DNA of 64,000 bases from Malania oleifera. Its lineage: Eukaryota > Streptophyta > Magnoliopsida > Santalales > Ximeniaceae. Position 1 is the first letter of the stretch, and every line of letters begins with the position of its first letter. The stretch covers positions 4,878,001 to 4,942,000 of the forward strand of contig NC_080422.1 in assembly GCF_029873635.1 (NCBI RefSeq), given 5' to 3'. Both the position numbers and the translations under genes were made by a program. Below are positions 50,450 to 63,400 of this stretch, piece by piece. The notes under the pieces were generated by a model. The model did no database searches, was not told the origin of the DNA, and was given only the letters and a program-made list of their open reading frames with translations.

Positions 50450-52932
50450 TGTGATGACCCAAAAATATATATATAATTAAAGTACAATAATAATAAAATA
50501 ATAAAAATTGTCATTAAGTTAATATCAATACAGAAGTGTTTTTCTGTAAGATCCTTGATTCCATGTTTGACGCCTAAGAAAGACCTTATCTTAGCGAGTG
50601 CTCAGAGACCATTACGGCTCAGTCGCTCCCTGGAGGTTGGCCTGGTTAAAATGGAACTTCATAGGATAAACAGGATAAACACTGTTTGTATACGTGAATA
50701 AGTATATATACATAAAATAGTGTTTTGACAGACATAATTTGTAAAAATACATAATAAGATGATAATAATATAGGTATCATATGTGGGGCCCACAAGACTA
50801 TGTGGGGTGCACATGAGTTCCAGAACCACAAGACACTGTTTATATACATAAATACGTACATAAAATAATGTTTTGACTGATATAATTTGTAGAAATATAT
50901 GATAAAATAATAATAATATAGGTATCCTATGTGGGGCCCACAAGACTATGTGGGGCCCACATGAGTCCCGAAGCCGTATGAAGGTTTACACAAGTCTCAA
51001 AGTTATGTAAAATGCATAAAATCGTATAAGAGTTATTCGAATTACGTAGAATTCATTCGGGGCCCACAAGACCATGCCGTCCACATGAGTTTTCAAAATT
51101 CAAATTTAATTTTTATTTAAAAATAAATAATAAAATAAATAAATACTAAAAATAGTTTAAAAGTAAAAACAATGATAATAATAATGATTAAGAAAAATAA
51201 TAAAATAATTAATTAACTAATTGACTAATTAATTAGGTAAGTGATTAATTAAAAATTTATTTAATGGGAATAGTGGCAAACACTCCTACATGGCCTCCAT
51301 CCCCATCCCATACTCAACCCATACCTTACCTATCCCTTGCCCATTCTTTAATTTTAAAAAAATTATAATTTCACCTATCTCCCCACACTTTTATAAATTC
51401 CATTTTTTTTCCCAAAATTTTCCTATAAATAGGAATCTCTCAACCTTCATTTTTCACAACAATTTTTCCAAGCAAGAGAAGGATTAGTGAGTGAAAGAAT
51501 TTATGGTGGAGAGAGAATTTTGAGTAAGTTCTCACTCACCCACTCTTTCCGATCTCATTTCTTAAAGATAGTTATTGTGTTCGTAGCACACGGTAAAAGA
51601 AGAAGGTAAGTAAATTTTGATTATGTTAGTTTTTTTTTTATTTAAAATTTATACCCGAGTTTATTTTATAAATAAATTTCAATTATGTTAATTAGTTTCA
51701 CAAAATTTTCATGAGTTTATTTTTACGCATATTTAATTATACCAGTTCTATCTTTAATATACTTGCATCTATTTTTGGGTTAAGAAATGTTCTAATCCTC
51801 TCGGGTAAATTTTTAGTATTTTTTTCTATTCAAAAATAAAATTATATATATTTTTAACACAAAAATTGTATGGCATGAGTTTATTTCTATGTTGCATTTT
51901 TTTATGAAAATATGAGTAAAGATGAGATTTTTACGATATTATTTTAAATTGCATAAATTATAATAAGATGATTTTAAAACCCCTTATGGCAACGAAAATT
52001 CAAAGTTACAGATGCTCGGTACCGCAGCTTAAAGTTTATACGAATCAGAGTGCACCCACACTGTTTACAGAGTGGTTATTTATGTTAGTGGATTTCTCCT
52101 GAGTGCACACCTGGTTCCGGACCAGGACTTAATAAGGAAAATCTCACTTAAAGTTTACGTACGTTGATTTAGTTTAGTCGGCCAGCTAACTAAGCCTAGT
52201 CTTCAGACAGCACAACCAAATCATGGGGGTAAACATGACTTACGGCAAACAGGCCTAAGGGTGATTTTTATAAAATATATTTACACATATTTAATTACGT
52301 GTACAAAGTTACTGATGATTTGAAGGAAAAGTATAAGTTTACGTAAAAATGATCATTTTGGTACTTAAATGACGATCTAAGGAAAACGTATAAGGAAAAG
52401 TATATGTACGTTTATCATTAAATGTTTATACAGTTTTAAAGTTGAAAATTTAATTTAACAGTTATAGTATATAATTATAAAATTTTACTATTGTAATTGA
52501 TGACAAAAGTTTTATGTAGAAATTTTAAAATTTATATTTATTCTAAAAGAAAATTTGAAATTATAGTATTAAATATTGTTTTACGAAATTTTTTAAAAAA
52601 ACTTATTTTGGCCATACATTAATAATAATCTTATTTACTTACTGAGCGTCATCTCACTCTAATCATATTTTTATTTCAGATAACTCTGAAGAGCATGTTG
52701 GAATTCAGGCTTAGCAAGCATGCGAGTGGGGATAGAAAAATAAAGATTTGCTTGGAAATATTAGTATGATGTCAGATATTTATGTTTGTGTAATTTTTCT
52801 TCTTTTGAAATAAATGATTGTAATATGGATAATTAGTGCTCTGGTTTAATAATAATTGAGTTTATTTTGCTTCTACTGTAAATTAGTAGTAAAAAGTTAA
52901 TATCCCAGACCCCTCGGGGTTGGGGTGTTGCA
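50450..52932 (+). mobile_element. Solo LTR (level 3), same family as level 2 but inverted, target duplication CACTA
   Basis: 2,483 bp. The ends are TGTGATGACCC and GGGTGTTGCA, flanked by CACTA at 50445-50449 and 52933-52937. It is the reverse complement of the level-2 LTR along its length, with a TATAAATAGG at about 51424. It has a private 154-bp tandem duplication (from 50681). Confidence 0.92.
50681..50988 (+). repeat. 154-bp tandem duplication in the level-3 LTR
   Basis: ACTGTTT(G/A)TATAC starts units at 50681 and 50835. Each includes GGTATCNTATGTGGGGCCCA. The level-2 LTR has a single copy at the equivalent place (about 53330-53470). Confidence 0.8.
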
Positions 52933-53664
52933 CACTAATTCTTCTCTTCCTTGAAAAATTATTATGAAAAATGAAGGTTGAGAGCTCCCTATTTATAGGA
53001 AAATTTTGGGGAAGAAATGAAATTTATAAAAGTGTGGGGAAATTGGTGAAATTATAATTTTTAAAAATTAAAGAATGGGCAAGGGATGGGCAAGGTATGG
53101 GTTGAGTATGGGATAGGGATGGAGGCCATGTGGGAGTGCTTGCTACCATTCCCATTAAATAAATTTTTAATTAATCACTTAATTAATTAATTAATCAATT
53201 AGTTAATTAATTATTTTATTATTTTATTATTTTTCTTAATCATTATTATCATTGTTATTAATTTTGAATCATTTTTAGTATTTATTTATTTTATTATTTA
53301 TTTTTGAATAAGAATTAAATTTGAATTTTGAAAACTCATGTGGGCCCCACATGGTCTTGTAGGCCCCGCATAGGATACCTATATTATTATTATTTTATCA
53401 TATATTTCTACAAATTATGTCAGTCAAAACATTATATTATGTATTTATTTACGTGTACAAATAGTGTCTATCCTATTTATCCTATGAAATTCCATTTTAA
53501 TCAGGCCAACCTCCAGGGAGCGATTGAGCCGCAATGGTCTCTGAGCACTCGCTAAGACAAGGTCTTTCTTAGGCATCAAACATAGAATCAAGGATCCTAC
53601 AGAAAAACACTTCTGTATTAATATTAACTTAATGACCATTTTTATTATTTTATTATTATTGTGA

Positions 53665-53669
<5 letters not shown>

Positions 53670-53719
<50 letters not shown>
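53670..53719. repeat. (TA)n microsatellite
   Basis: About 25 uninterrupted TA units next to the end of the level-2 LTR. The level-3 copy has only about five at the same place (50466-50477). Confidence 0.95.
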
Positions 53720-53723
<4 letters not shown>

Positions 53724-54560
53724 GGTCATCACAAGGAGAGCGGGAAAAGCCCCGTAGAATTAGTGACGTTTATCCGCCCTTTTTGAAGGGTGAGTTTTTG
53801 TAGGGACGGATAGATTTTGTAGAAATGTCTTTAGAAATGATTTTGGGATGTATACACAGAAATACAGTGATTGTAGAAACTCTATTATTGTGATCTATGT
53901 TATTGTGATGTATGTTATGATGAGATGTATATGTTTCCTGCTGCTTGGGCTTCCGTTTTGTGTTTTGTTGTATCCCTGGTACCCACGGGTCCAGGTGGAT
54001 TGTGATATGCTGAGCTAGAATGTATGATGTTGATTTTAATATTAAAAAAAAAATATGAAAAATAAGCAGGTCGTCACATTAAAACCTTTCTGTGGCCAAA
54101 CCCAACTAACTAGCAAAGATATTGTCGTTCCCTTATCCTCCCTTTGTAGAGCTGGACTCTCTTGCCTTTTTATGAAGTTGAGAAATATTTTTCGTAGTTG
54201 TTGATCAGAAGTAAAATGAATCCTTACAATGGATTCCTTATTATGAGAAATCCAAATAGTTGAACATGTGAACACAAATTTTTTTGCCAATTTAAATTTC
54301 TTGGTGTGCTCTTGAGATTGTCATAGACCCAATCAACAACTCCCAATTGAAGAAGCCTATTGTCGGACTAGTCTCTAGAAATGTGATTCAGTTTTGGACA
54401 ATCTTGAATAGCATGACAAATAATTTTCATATCAAGACTACAATAGTCACACAACCCAAAGGGCGTAAGATTATGATTATAAGGAATCATTTAAGCATTA
54501 ACCATATAAAGAACTTTAATTTGTAGGAGATTTTGAGTTTTCAAATCTAGGTCCAATTAT

Positions 54561-56340
54561 TTCATATGGATTTCAAATCCATTCCCATCTTCGAGACCAA
54601 CTTCCATTCTACAACATAATATTTAAACATTTATTTATTCACAAATATAGAGTAAGAGACAACTATAATATTCATAAAAAATAATTTCATATTAACAATT
54701 TAAGATGAATAGTTAAAAATATAAAAATATAGAATACTATAACCGTGCATTTGGGACCTTTAATTTTAGACTTTGAATGTGAATTTGTGTGCATTTGGAT
54801 AAAATATAATATAAAATTATATTGACTTTATCCAAGTCCAAACAAATCGAAATCCAAATCTTGGAAATCATACTCTCGATCAAGAATCAATCATTCTATT
54901 TTTTCCTTTAATGTGTCCCTCCGGCGAACATTCTGTTACGTAAAAGCAATGTATCCTAAAATAAAAACAAAAAGAAAAATTTCTTTTACCCATCCTATGA
55001 ATAGGTTAGTGCAATATATTTTAAATTATCTAAAAATATAAAATACACGCTATTAAAGAAAATGAAGAGAAGTGCTTTGATACCTAAATCCTAGAAATTT
55101 ATTTATATAGTATAGTTTAGAAATAATGTCTTGCTTTGAATTCATAAGTGTTTTTTGATCTTTTCTAACTTTCGTTTTCATTACATTCATAAAGCTATAT
55201 GAGCCAAATTCTATAAGCTTTAAACCGAACAGATCATGTTTTCTATTCTCGATTTATTTATTTGTTTAAAAAAAGAAGCATTACGAATACACAACAAAGT
55301 GCTCTTTAAGTCTATAAATAGTAACAAAAGATTTTGCAAATTGCAAGCAATTGAAATACCAAAAGTTAGCTCTCTCTCCAAAAATAAGTCTTACAAAAAA
55401 ATTTAAAAAAAAAAAGCGTAATTGAAATAGTTATGTATGTAAAATTTATTATATTTTGTTAATATTTATTTAAAATTTTTATTTTAATTTTAAAATTAAT
55501 GCTCCTAAATACAGTGTTAATATAAAATACTTTTAAACATACTAAGTAATATTGCAACGTATCAATAATCTAGTATCATGTAGATTTTCTTATGTATTTA
55601 ATTAGAGATTTTGATCAATGGAAAGTAATGCAAATAATATAATTAATATAATTAAAAATTCTAGTGGAGTGCAATGAGAAAATAAATTAAATGGAAGATG
55701 TAGAACAATGTAGGAGAGATTATATGCTAATTTATGATTTATGATTAACTGCCTAAAATTAATGAAACAAATAAAATACTAAAGGGAAGAAAATGGAATA
55801 TGAAAGAAGGCGAGTGTCTTAAAAATTAATTAAATAAAATAAATAATGAATTGTTCAAATCCAATTTAAAAGATTTAGTAGGACCATTTTTTCTGTCTGA
55901 AAGTACGAGTGTTTATGGGTTTGACTGAATTGAGTTGGGCTCAATATTCTAACTGATATGTTCTTATCGGTTTGTCAAAAAGTTAATTCTAAGCTAAATG
56001 ACTGAGGATACTACTAATTTTGAAGTTAGTTTGATTATTAGGTAGGTTGGATTGGCAGTTTAACTTCTTTAAAGGCATAGTAAAAAAGAAAAAAACTCAC
56101 AAGGAATATGCGTGAGGATATTTCCTGATATAATAATATAAGTTACATTAAAACAATATCTACACTAGCATCATTCAAATTAAACATATTAGATGATTAG
56201 ATTTATCATAAAAACAATCAATAACACTAAATCATAAAATGCAAAACATAAAAAATTAAAAACAGTCTATTCTCTACATTCTTTCATAGATCCGAATTGT
56301 TATAAACCTTTACTTTTCTATTTGATATACCTCAAATATA
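54561..56340. other. AT-rich intergenic DNA, nothing recognised
   Basis: No gene or element with defined ends. At 54760-54860 a palindromic AT-rich tract resembles 26955-27080 and may be the same MITE family. Confidence 0.4.
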
Positions 56341-56349
56341 TCACTTACC

Positions 56350-56740
56350 ATAAGTCTAGAGGAGATTAGAGCCCAGCATTGATGATGGCAGTTACCACCT
56401 AAGTCAACTGCTCAACCAGAGCAATTGACGTCAACTCTATGATGACTAGAGCAATTTACGCCAATGTTATAACAACTGGAGCGATTCACACTTGCATTAT
56501 AATTTGCCAATAAATGATACATCACCCTTGGGTCAAACTCTATCACTATAAATGAGAATTCAGAGAAGAGGGTAAGGTATCTCATTCTAAACTCTACTTT
56601 AGTGTTGCATAAAAAATCTCTCAAGTCAATCCCTGACTAAAGCATTAGAGAGATCCCCCGGAGTACACCCCGGGTCCTCCAAACCTTACTTATTTATCTC
56701 TTTTCAGGTGGTCGTGATTAGGGATCATGAAGGTTGTTCA
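56350..56740 (+). mobile_element. LTR-like remnant
   Basis: A CTATAAATGAG TATA-like box (about 56546) is followed by GAGAAGAGGGTAAGG, a TCTCTCAAGTCAAT block and GAGATCCCCCGGAGTACACC. This GC-rich U5-like segment is familiar from plant LTRs and TRIM elements. No partner LTR, primer-binding site or target duplication was found. Confidence 0.4.
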
Positions 56741-58479
56741 ACTTTTTGCTGCAACACTATTATTTTTATTTGCACATGCATTAAACGCAAGTCGGGTTGG
56801 GTCAAGTAGCTTAGGTAGTAAACTCACAAACCAACCAATACAATTGGGTTATGTAAAATAGAAAACCTCTAATAAACCTATAGCCCATTCGAAAAATCAA
56901 CCTCTGATTCAAATTAATCGAATTGGGCAAGTGCCTTTTTATAAAATTGACAATAAATACTTTTGTTCATCTCTCAAATAAAACTCAACAATAAATCTAC
57001 ATATGCATACATAAAAACACCTATAAATCTTCAAATAATATACTTATGAATCAATACAAATTACAAATCCATATGACATGCTTCTCTTCAGGTTCACTAT
57101 ACACACACTACTTGTATTCCCTACCCTAATACATCATGTTGTTAATACCATTTTTGGTCCAATAGAAATTCAACAAATAAAAGATTATTAGATCATTTTA
57201 TGGATTTTTTGAACTGTATCCCTTATGCCAAAATTTTACTTAAATAATCAATCATTCCCCAATCAAATTTCATAATCGTCAAACTCGAGTTTAATTATGT
57301 ATTTTTTTTTTTTTTAGTTCCTCTTCCTTTAGAGCCCAAATTTTCTTCGCATTGCTATGACCTTTTTGTCTTCATATCTCAAAAGAAAACTATCAAAATT
57401 GAACTTTTTTTTCAAAATAAAAAATAGTTGCAAAAGGGTTCGGATTTTCCTTATTACTCAAATTTTGATTTTCTTGAGTTTAGACTATTTTCATCATTTC
57501 TTAAAAAATAATTCTAAAAGATTAATCTCATTAACTCCTAAGTCGTTTCCATCTAAAATTTCAAGAACACTCAAATTTTTATTTTCTTAACTTTAGCATA
57601 TTTTTCTATCCAAAAAATTAAAATTGTCTCAAGAACATTTTGAATGGATTTTCTCTTTAAGGTGAAAAAAATCAAGTTGAATTTTCATTTTTTCCCTTTT
57701 TGACTTTTGAACATAAGTAAATAAATCTATCCCCCTTCAAAAGCAATAAAATATTTAAAAAAATATTTAAAATTTCAATTTTAAACAATCCATCCATACA
57801 ATAAAAATTAATAATAACCAATCAGCCTTAAATTTTTCCCTATTCTCCAAACATGGCTAGGTCAAACGTACAAAACTCTTTTCTTTTTCTTTTTTACCTT
57901 CACAAACTAGAGAAATAAGATACAAAAAAAAAAAAAAAAATAGTATCGATACGGTCAGCTCATGGTCTAATGATAATAGTTGAACAAAAATATTACAAAA
58001 GGTAACAAGATTGATTTTTTTACGAAAAGTGCACCATATGATTTAGCATGAATAATTCACCCTAAAATTACTGGGACTGTTGGAGTCAAAGAAACTAGGC
58101 CACTCACATTTTGTGTCATTAAAAAACAAAAAGAAGATACAAATAGTTAAAAGTGTGTATAGGCTAATTAGAAGGAAGAGTTGTGAAGGGGAATGGAGAA
58201 AGAGTGGAACAAAAAAGGAGGTTCATCAATTGGAGTGTTTGCTCTTTAAAGGGAAAAAGAAAAAGAGAATGAGTCATGAGATAAAGGAAAAGAAAGAATG
58301 AGAATTCAACATTTCATGGTATTTAATAAATGGTCAGTTATGACTTTAGGGTACATCTTGATAAAATTTTTGAAATAATAATATTTTTTTTTTCAAATTT
58401 ACCACCGATACACGATCGTTAAATTATTAATAAAAGCATAAAAACGCATACTTTGTACCACAACTTCTATTGTTTCAAT
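56741..58479. other. AT-rich intergenic DNA, nothing recognised
   Basis: Contains an A run near 57925. No coding or RNA gene is supported. Confidence 0.5.
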
Positions 58480-59485
58480 CATAGTTTTCCAACTCATATA
58501 GGATCCGCTAGTCCTACTAGGTTCAACTAGAACCGGTCTGGTCGGGTTCGGTCAGTCTCCTGAAAGGCTGAAATCATATTTATTACAGACTAATGTTGCC
58601 CTGGTTGGCTCGATTCAAACTGACCTAAACTAAGGTCAACCCTCCTCTTGCCCTTAAAAGTCCTAGGAGTTGATCTCAAGATCTGCCATTTGCATATATA
58701 AAATAAGGATACTAAGGCAGAACCAACCGAATTGACTAACTAGTTAGGTTAATTTGGCATCAAATTTAAGAAATTTCGGTAATTCGATTTCAATTCAGCA
58801 TAAGTTTTTACTAATTTCGAGCATCGAATTCACTTATTTATAATATGAAATATAAATTATATTTTATTAAAAATATGGTATACCATTATACTATTAGTAT
58901 ATTGTAATCATATACACTCTAAACCTAATTTTAGTTTCGCTCTCAATTATTTATGTTTGGTTGGTGATTCAATAGAGTATCCTATTTGGTTCGATTAGGC
59001 ATGCAATTTTCATTAACAAAAAAATTTTGATTAATTGGATTAATGTGTTGAATTAACCATATGACCCAAATGTACACCCCTAAACAAGGCCATCACGCCC
59101 ACTTCAACTTGTATTTAACTGGACAATATAATGACATTAGCACAAGCAAGGTCACTATAATTTCAAACATTATTGTGTCTTTGACTAAAACATATTAGAA
59201 TATTAAATATTAACTTTAAATAATACTTACAAAATTAAGAAAATAGTTTAAAGTTCAAAATTTTTTTAGATGGCATTTAGAATTTATTTATGTAATTTTT
59301 TTTTCTTTATTTTGTTTATATAAGTAATATTATACAAACATTTTATAAAATATACTTTATATGAAATTAGTGTAAGTTTTTTTTTACAATAATATTTTTA
59401 TACATATAAAATCATGTTGAGGTTTTGACCGCCAGGTTGATCCATTGGTCCAAGCTGGGGCCTTTATGAGGTCCAGGTTTTATAA
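58480..59485. mobile_element. Possible nested, decayed hAT-like non-autonomous elements
   Basis: The left edge (about 58485, TAGTTTTCCAACTC) and right edge (about 59475, CAGGTTTTATAACTAGG) carry GGTT/ACCGG-rich sequence typical of plant hAT-type MITEs. Inside, 58720-59082 has AACCAACCGAATTGAC at one side and ACACCCCTA at the other. Ends are imperfect and no target duplications were found. Confidence 0.3.
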
Positions 59486-60483
59486 CTAGGGTTCTAGCGC
59501 AAAGCAAACTTAAGCATGTCTGCAAGGAGTTTACTACCGTTTCCCAATATGCGACTTGACAACTAGGAGGAGGTAGAAACTCATCTTACTGCTTACATAC
59601 TAGCATAAAAATACAGTGCCCATCATGAGCCTCTTAATTCTCATAATTTGGTGCATTGGGCCTAATACCAAATACCATAAAGTCATTTATCTTAATGCTC
59701 TCAAAACGTCCAACATTGGTTTATAAGTTGGCAAAGTCTAATAAATTCTAACGATCTCCCACCAAATAATTAAAGCTTTATAAAGAAAATAAGAATTTCT
59801 CCAAACTAAATCATATGACAAACAAGAATGTGCAAACATCACCTAATGAGACAAAATCAATATGCCAAGCCAGACAAAATCAAGATGTTTCTAAAACACA
59901 TCATAACGAAACTAAATCTAATCATCTTTCTACTCCGTGAAATGATGGTAAATATTTTTACAATTAATAATATTGCAACAAAGAATAATCAAATTAAGCA
60001 ATCCACATAATATTTGAGAAACATCGTTTGGAGATGTCGAATCAAATAATCTACTCACAAAAGAAAAAACAGAAAATGTAATCTCAAACATGTATCATAT
60101 TTATCAAGATTTCTAATGTAATTTCCAAGTCTTCTAGTTTTCTAGACACCAAACCCATGCATTGACATGAGCCCCACCAAAATGTCTCATTGTAGTTGGT
60201 AGCAGAAATTCAAATGAGACATTTCAGAACAAATAAAAAAAAAAAAAATTAAAAATTAAAAATAAAATAAAAATAAAAATGGGAGCCAACAATGGAAGCA
60301 ATTAGTTCCTGATGACAATGTTTAACGGGAAGAAAGCTATACAATATGCCCATATCAATTGAACTAAAAATGGAAGCTAGCAGACAACAAATGATGGCAG
60401 AATCCAAAACCCCCTTCAGTGTGCAAACTCCAACCTGAAAAATCCTCTCAACAACATTTTGACCAGTACTTCACCAAATTAGT
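59486..60483. other. Intergenic and 3' flank of the next gene
   Basis: No gene recognised. The last 100-200 bp probably hold the 3' untranslated region of the minus-strand gene that ends at 60484. Confidence 0.4.
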
Positions 60484-63400
60484 TTAGTTGCCGAATCGAC
60501 CTCTTCCCCATGGGACACCTTGTCGACCACCCGCACCTCGTCGCCCAGTGTAATTGTTCTGTTGGGACAGAACCTTCATCCTCTGCTCCTTCATATTTGC
60601 AAACAGCGAATCTAGTGTCTGAGGCCTCTGCTTAGGCACTGCAGCTTTTCCTAACTGTTGCTGCTGCTGCTTCTGCTGCTGCTGCTGCTGCACCTGAACA
60701 AAAGTTATAACCCACATTAAAATTTCTACTCCTAATTATGTTCACACCAACTCAATGGCAACCCACAAACCAACAGCCCAAGCCATTGGACCGGAGAGTT
60801 TAGAATTCTCATCAATCTGATTTTGATCCCTCCTTAATGCCTCAATTTCATTCATTTCAGTATCCGTGGTGGTGCTTCTGAGATTACTTGGAAAACCATT
60901 ATGCCCATAAAACACATTTTATTTATCTTTTTGGCAGCCCAAATTCTCCCTTGAGAATGGCCCTATTCTTAGGCACAGGCCTAAGTGGCATGTAAATCTT
61001 TGAACCAAAAACCTGGCTAGAGATGTCAAACATAGTTGAGGACATGATTACATATTCAGAGAAAACAAATAATAAAGTCAAAACAGTCTCTATTTCTAGA
61101 CTTCAGATGCAAAAAGGAAACTACTGGCTGCTTGCTAGAACGATATAGTGGGGTTCATGGAACAAGGCAATTCAATATTCCAAGGTCAAACAAACAATCA
61201 TCACTCCTATAAATTAACATGATCTGGCAAACCTTTGCAAAGCCTCCATTTGGAACTTTCCTTGGACCAGGCATTCCTCCAACCCTGTACCAAAAAGAGA
61301 GTAGATATGTGATTAAAAATCCAGACACTGAATAAAACCTTACCAGGAATCAATTCCAGAGGCACAAGCACCGCCTGCAACAGCCAACATGGGCACTAAC
61401 CTCACTTAATTAAGAGTACTCACCATTTTATTTATATCTATTTCCAACTAAGAGAAAAACAAGACAAACCACATCAAACATGCCGTTCACCGTGAGGATC
61501 ATTAACAGCAAGGATCATCAGTTTCTTAACTTTCTTCTACAAGCTCCAGTGAACCAGAGGAAGTCAAAGTCCACAACCATGCGTGCTCTCTATCGTAACC
61601 CAAAGCATTCTATCGTAATGCAACATAAAAGGCCACCTCCATGGACAAATAGAACCAAACAACCTATGTGCATATTCTCCTTACACTTTCACAAGTAGGA
61701 GATGATATCCCAAATCGCTTCTAAACTCCATCTCAAACACAGGACGCCACAAAAGATTCAACAAGATAACAGGCGTGAACAGCCAACATGCTACTCAGCA
61801 AAAACAAAAGTCAAATATAAAGCCGATGCAGCACCCAATATTAAATTCTCAAATAAAATGACAAATTCAATGCTTTGCATGTAGTCGAATTTGCCATTCC
61901 CCTGGCACCAAACTCCTCCAATTTAGTTCAAATAATACAATGGTATCCATTTGATACAAGGCCCACAACACTTGTATCATTTTTTTTTCAAATACCAAAA
62001 CAAATCATCCCACCATCTATCAGTGTCAATTCCATACCATTGTGTGGACCCAACTAGGACACAGGACTAAAACTGCATTCAAATGTTGAGAATCAGTCTG
62101 CAAGATCAACAATAGATTGATGCAATTGAAGCTAACAGACCAGTATGCCACGTGGATGAAAAGATTGAAGCAGACGGAAGGAACAAAACAGGTATTTGGT
62201 GTACCAAGTGCAGATGATCTGTCGGCCATTTAAATTGTAGCAGCAAAACTAGGGTGCATAAGAAAATCACACAAGCACCATAATTGGGATGATTGATGAT
62301 CAAAACCCTTCAAAAGAAACAAAAATATAGAAGCTGAAAACTCACGCCACGGTATACCAATAAGGGTAGCCAAATATAAAAAATTCAAGGGAACCCTAAA
62401 CCCATCCACGAATCAGTAAATCGCAAGAGGGAAGGTAGTTCTTCTCAATAGATAGCAATCACACAAGATGCACAATACTCACTTCACCATCACAAGCCTA
62501 GCTCACTCCGTACCATGTAGATTCTTGTATATTAAATTTTTTCCCCACCTTCAAAAAGCATTTCATTTCCCCAAAATCCATCACTTAGCTGTTAATTTAC
62601 AGTAAACTCCTTTCCTGAATGCACCATGTAGGTTCTTGTATATTGAACTTTTTCCCAACTCCTTGAGAAGGAATTTTATCTCCCACAAAACACATCCCCT
62701 TCAGCTGCTAATTTGACAGTAAACTCCAATTCTGGAAACAATACAGCCGCGACCAAATACGATATGCATCATTCAACCAAATTGGACAACTTCACACATC
62801 ACAAATATGCAGGCAATCAATTTTAGGTGTCTTGATAGATGCATATAACTGAAAATATTTCCAAATTGGCATCTTGGCAGTAAATCAATACTGGAGTTCC
62901 ATAAACAGTACTCTAGGTAACACACAATAACCAGAAGCACATGGCAGGTGCGTCATCACCAAAATATAGAGAAAACTGCGATTTACCTGCATTGAATCCA
63001 GAAAAGAATTTTTCAGCCAATATTTGTCATACACCATCATCATTACAATCATTATAGTCATCCCCACAACAAATATTCTAAAAAACATGCTTAGCTTAAT
63101 ACCTTGATTTATTCCAATTAACGACACGGCTTCGATTATTAAAAGCTCTATTGCGGATGGGAGCGACTGCAGCCTTTCGTGCAACTTCAGTTGTCAAAGG
63201 AAACTGGTTCCCCTGGAAATTTGTCCTTCTTTGAGCAAGAAACCCCTGCAAATTAAATTAAGAAGACTATTCAGTAAATTCAATGTATACAAGCACAATA
63301 GTCATTGTTGTTCCTATCCAATTCGAACTATCTATGGAGCATTTGGTATTAAAATTTGGCTATTTACAGCCAAGGAATAATAAGTCCTTATTTGATATTT

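Larger units (their letters stand above)
49017..53733 (-). mobile_element. Solo LTR (level 2), target duplication AGGAG, split by level 3
   Basis: The pieces are 49017-50449 and 52938-53733 (about 2.23 kb). The ends are TGTAACACTCC and GGGTCATCACA, flanked by AGGAG at 49012-49016 and 53734-53738. The target is the level-1 LTR. TATA (minus) is in CTATTTATAGG near 52990. A long (TA)n lies at about 53670-53719. Confidence 0.92.
47184..54078 (+). mobile_element. Solo LTR (level 1), target duplication TTAAA, split by a nested pair
   Basis: The outer pieces are 47184-49016 and 53739-54078 (about 2.17 kb). The ends are TGTGACAACCC and GGTCGTCACA, flanked by TTAAA at 47179-47183 and 54079-54083. It belongs to the same broad family as the 14150-23118 LTRs: a palindrome cluster, TATAAATAG, a CG-rich array, CTGGCCGAC-type blocks and CAGTGGTCGGCC are present in the plus sense. 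Confidence 0.92.
43850..54560 (-). pseudogene. LINE relic (zf-RVT and RNase H) split by four insertions
   Basis: On the minus strand, 54560-54084 reads CPFGLCDYCSLDMKIICHAI, then QDCPKLN and W...NLCSHVQLFGFL-like blocks of a LINE zinc-binding tail. After the LTR nest, 47178-46953 continues with a NTNGN start, IRNHMGVWVVVFSINLG and FELDWSKGFSKIIVESEEAL (RNase H). After the MITE, 46739-46615 gives IHH...HKGNKFTDFLSKG. The end may lie at 43919-43850. Stops and frameshifts abound. Joining the pieces across exact target duplications restores the domain order. Confidence 0.75.

Noticed and set aside
49017-53733. Interpretation as a terminal-inverted-repeat DNA transposon of 4.7 kb
   Set aside because: The inverted arms are explained by one LTR inserted into another of the same family in reverse, each with its own exact 5-bp duplication. 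No transposase is present.
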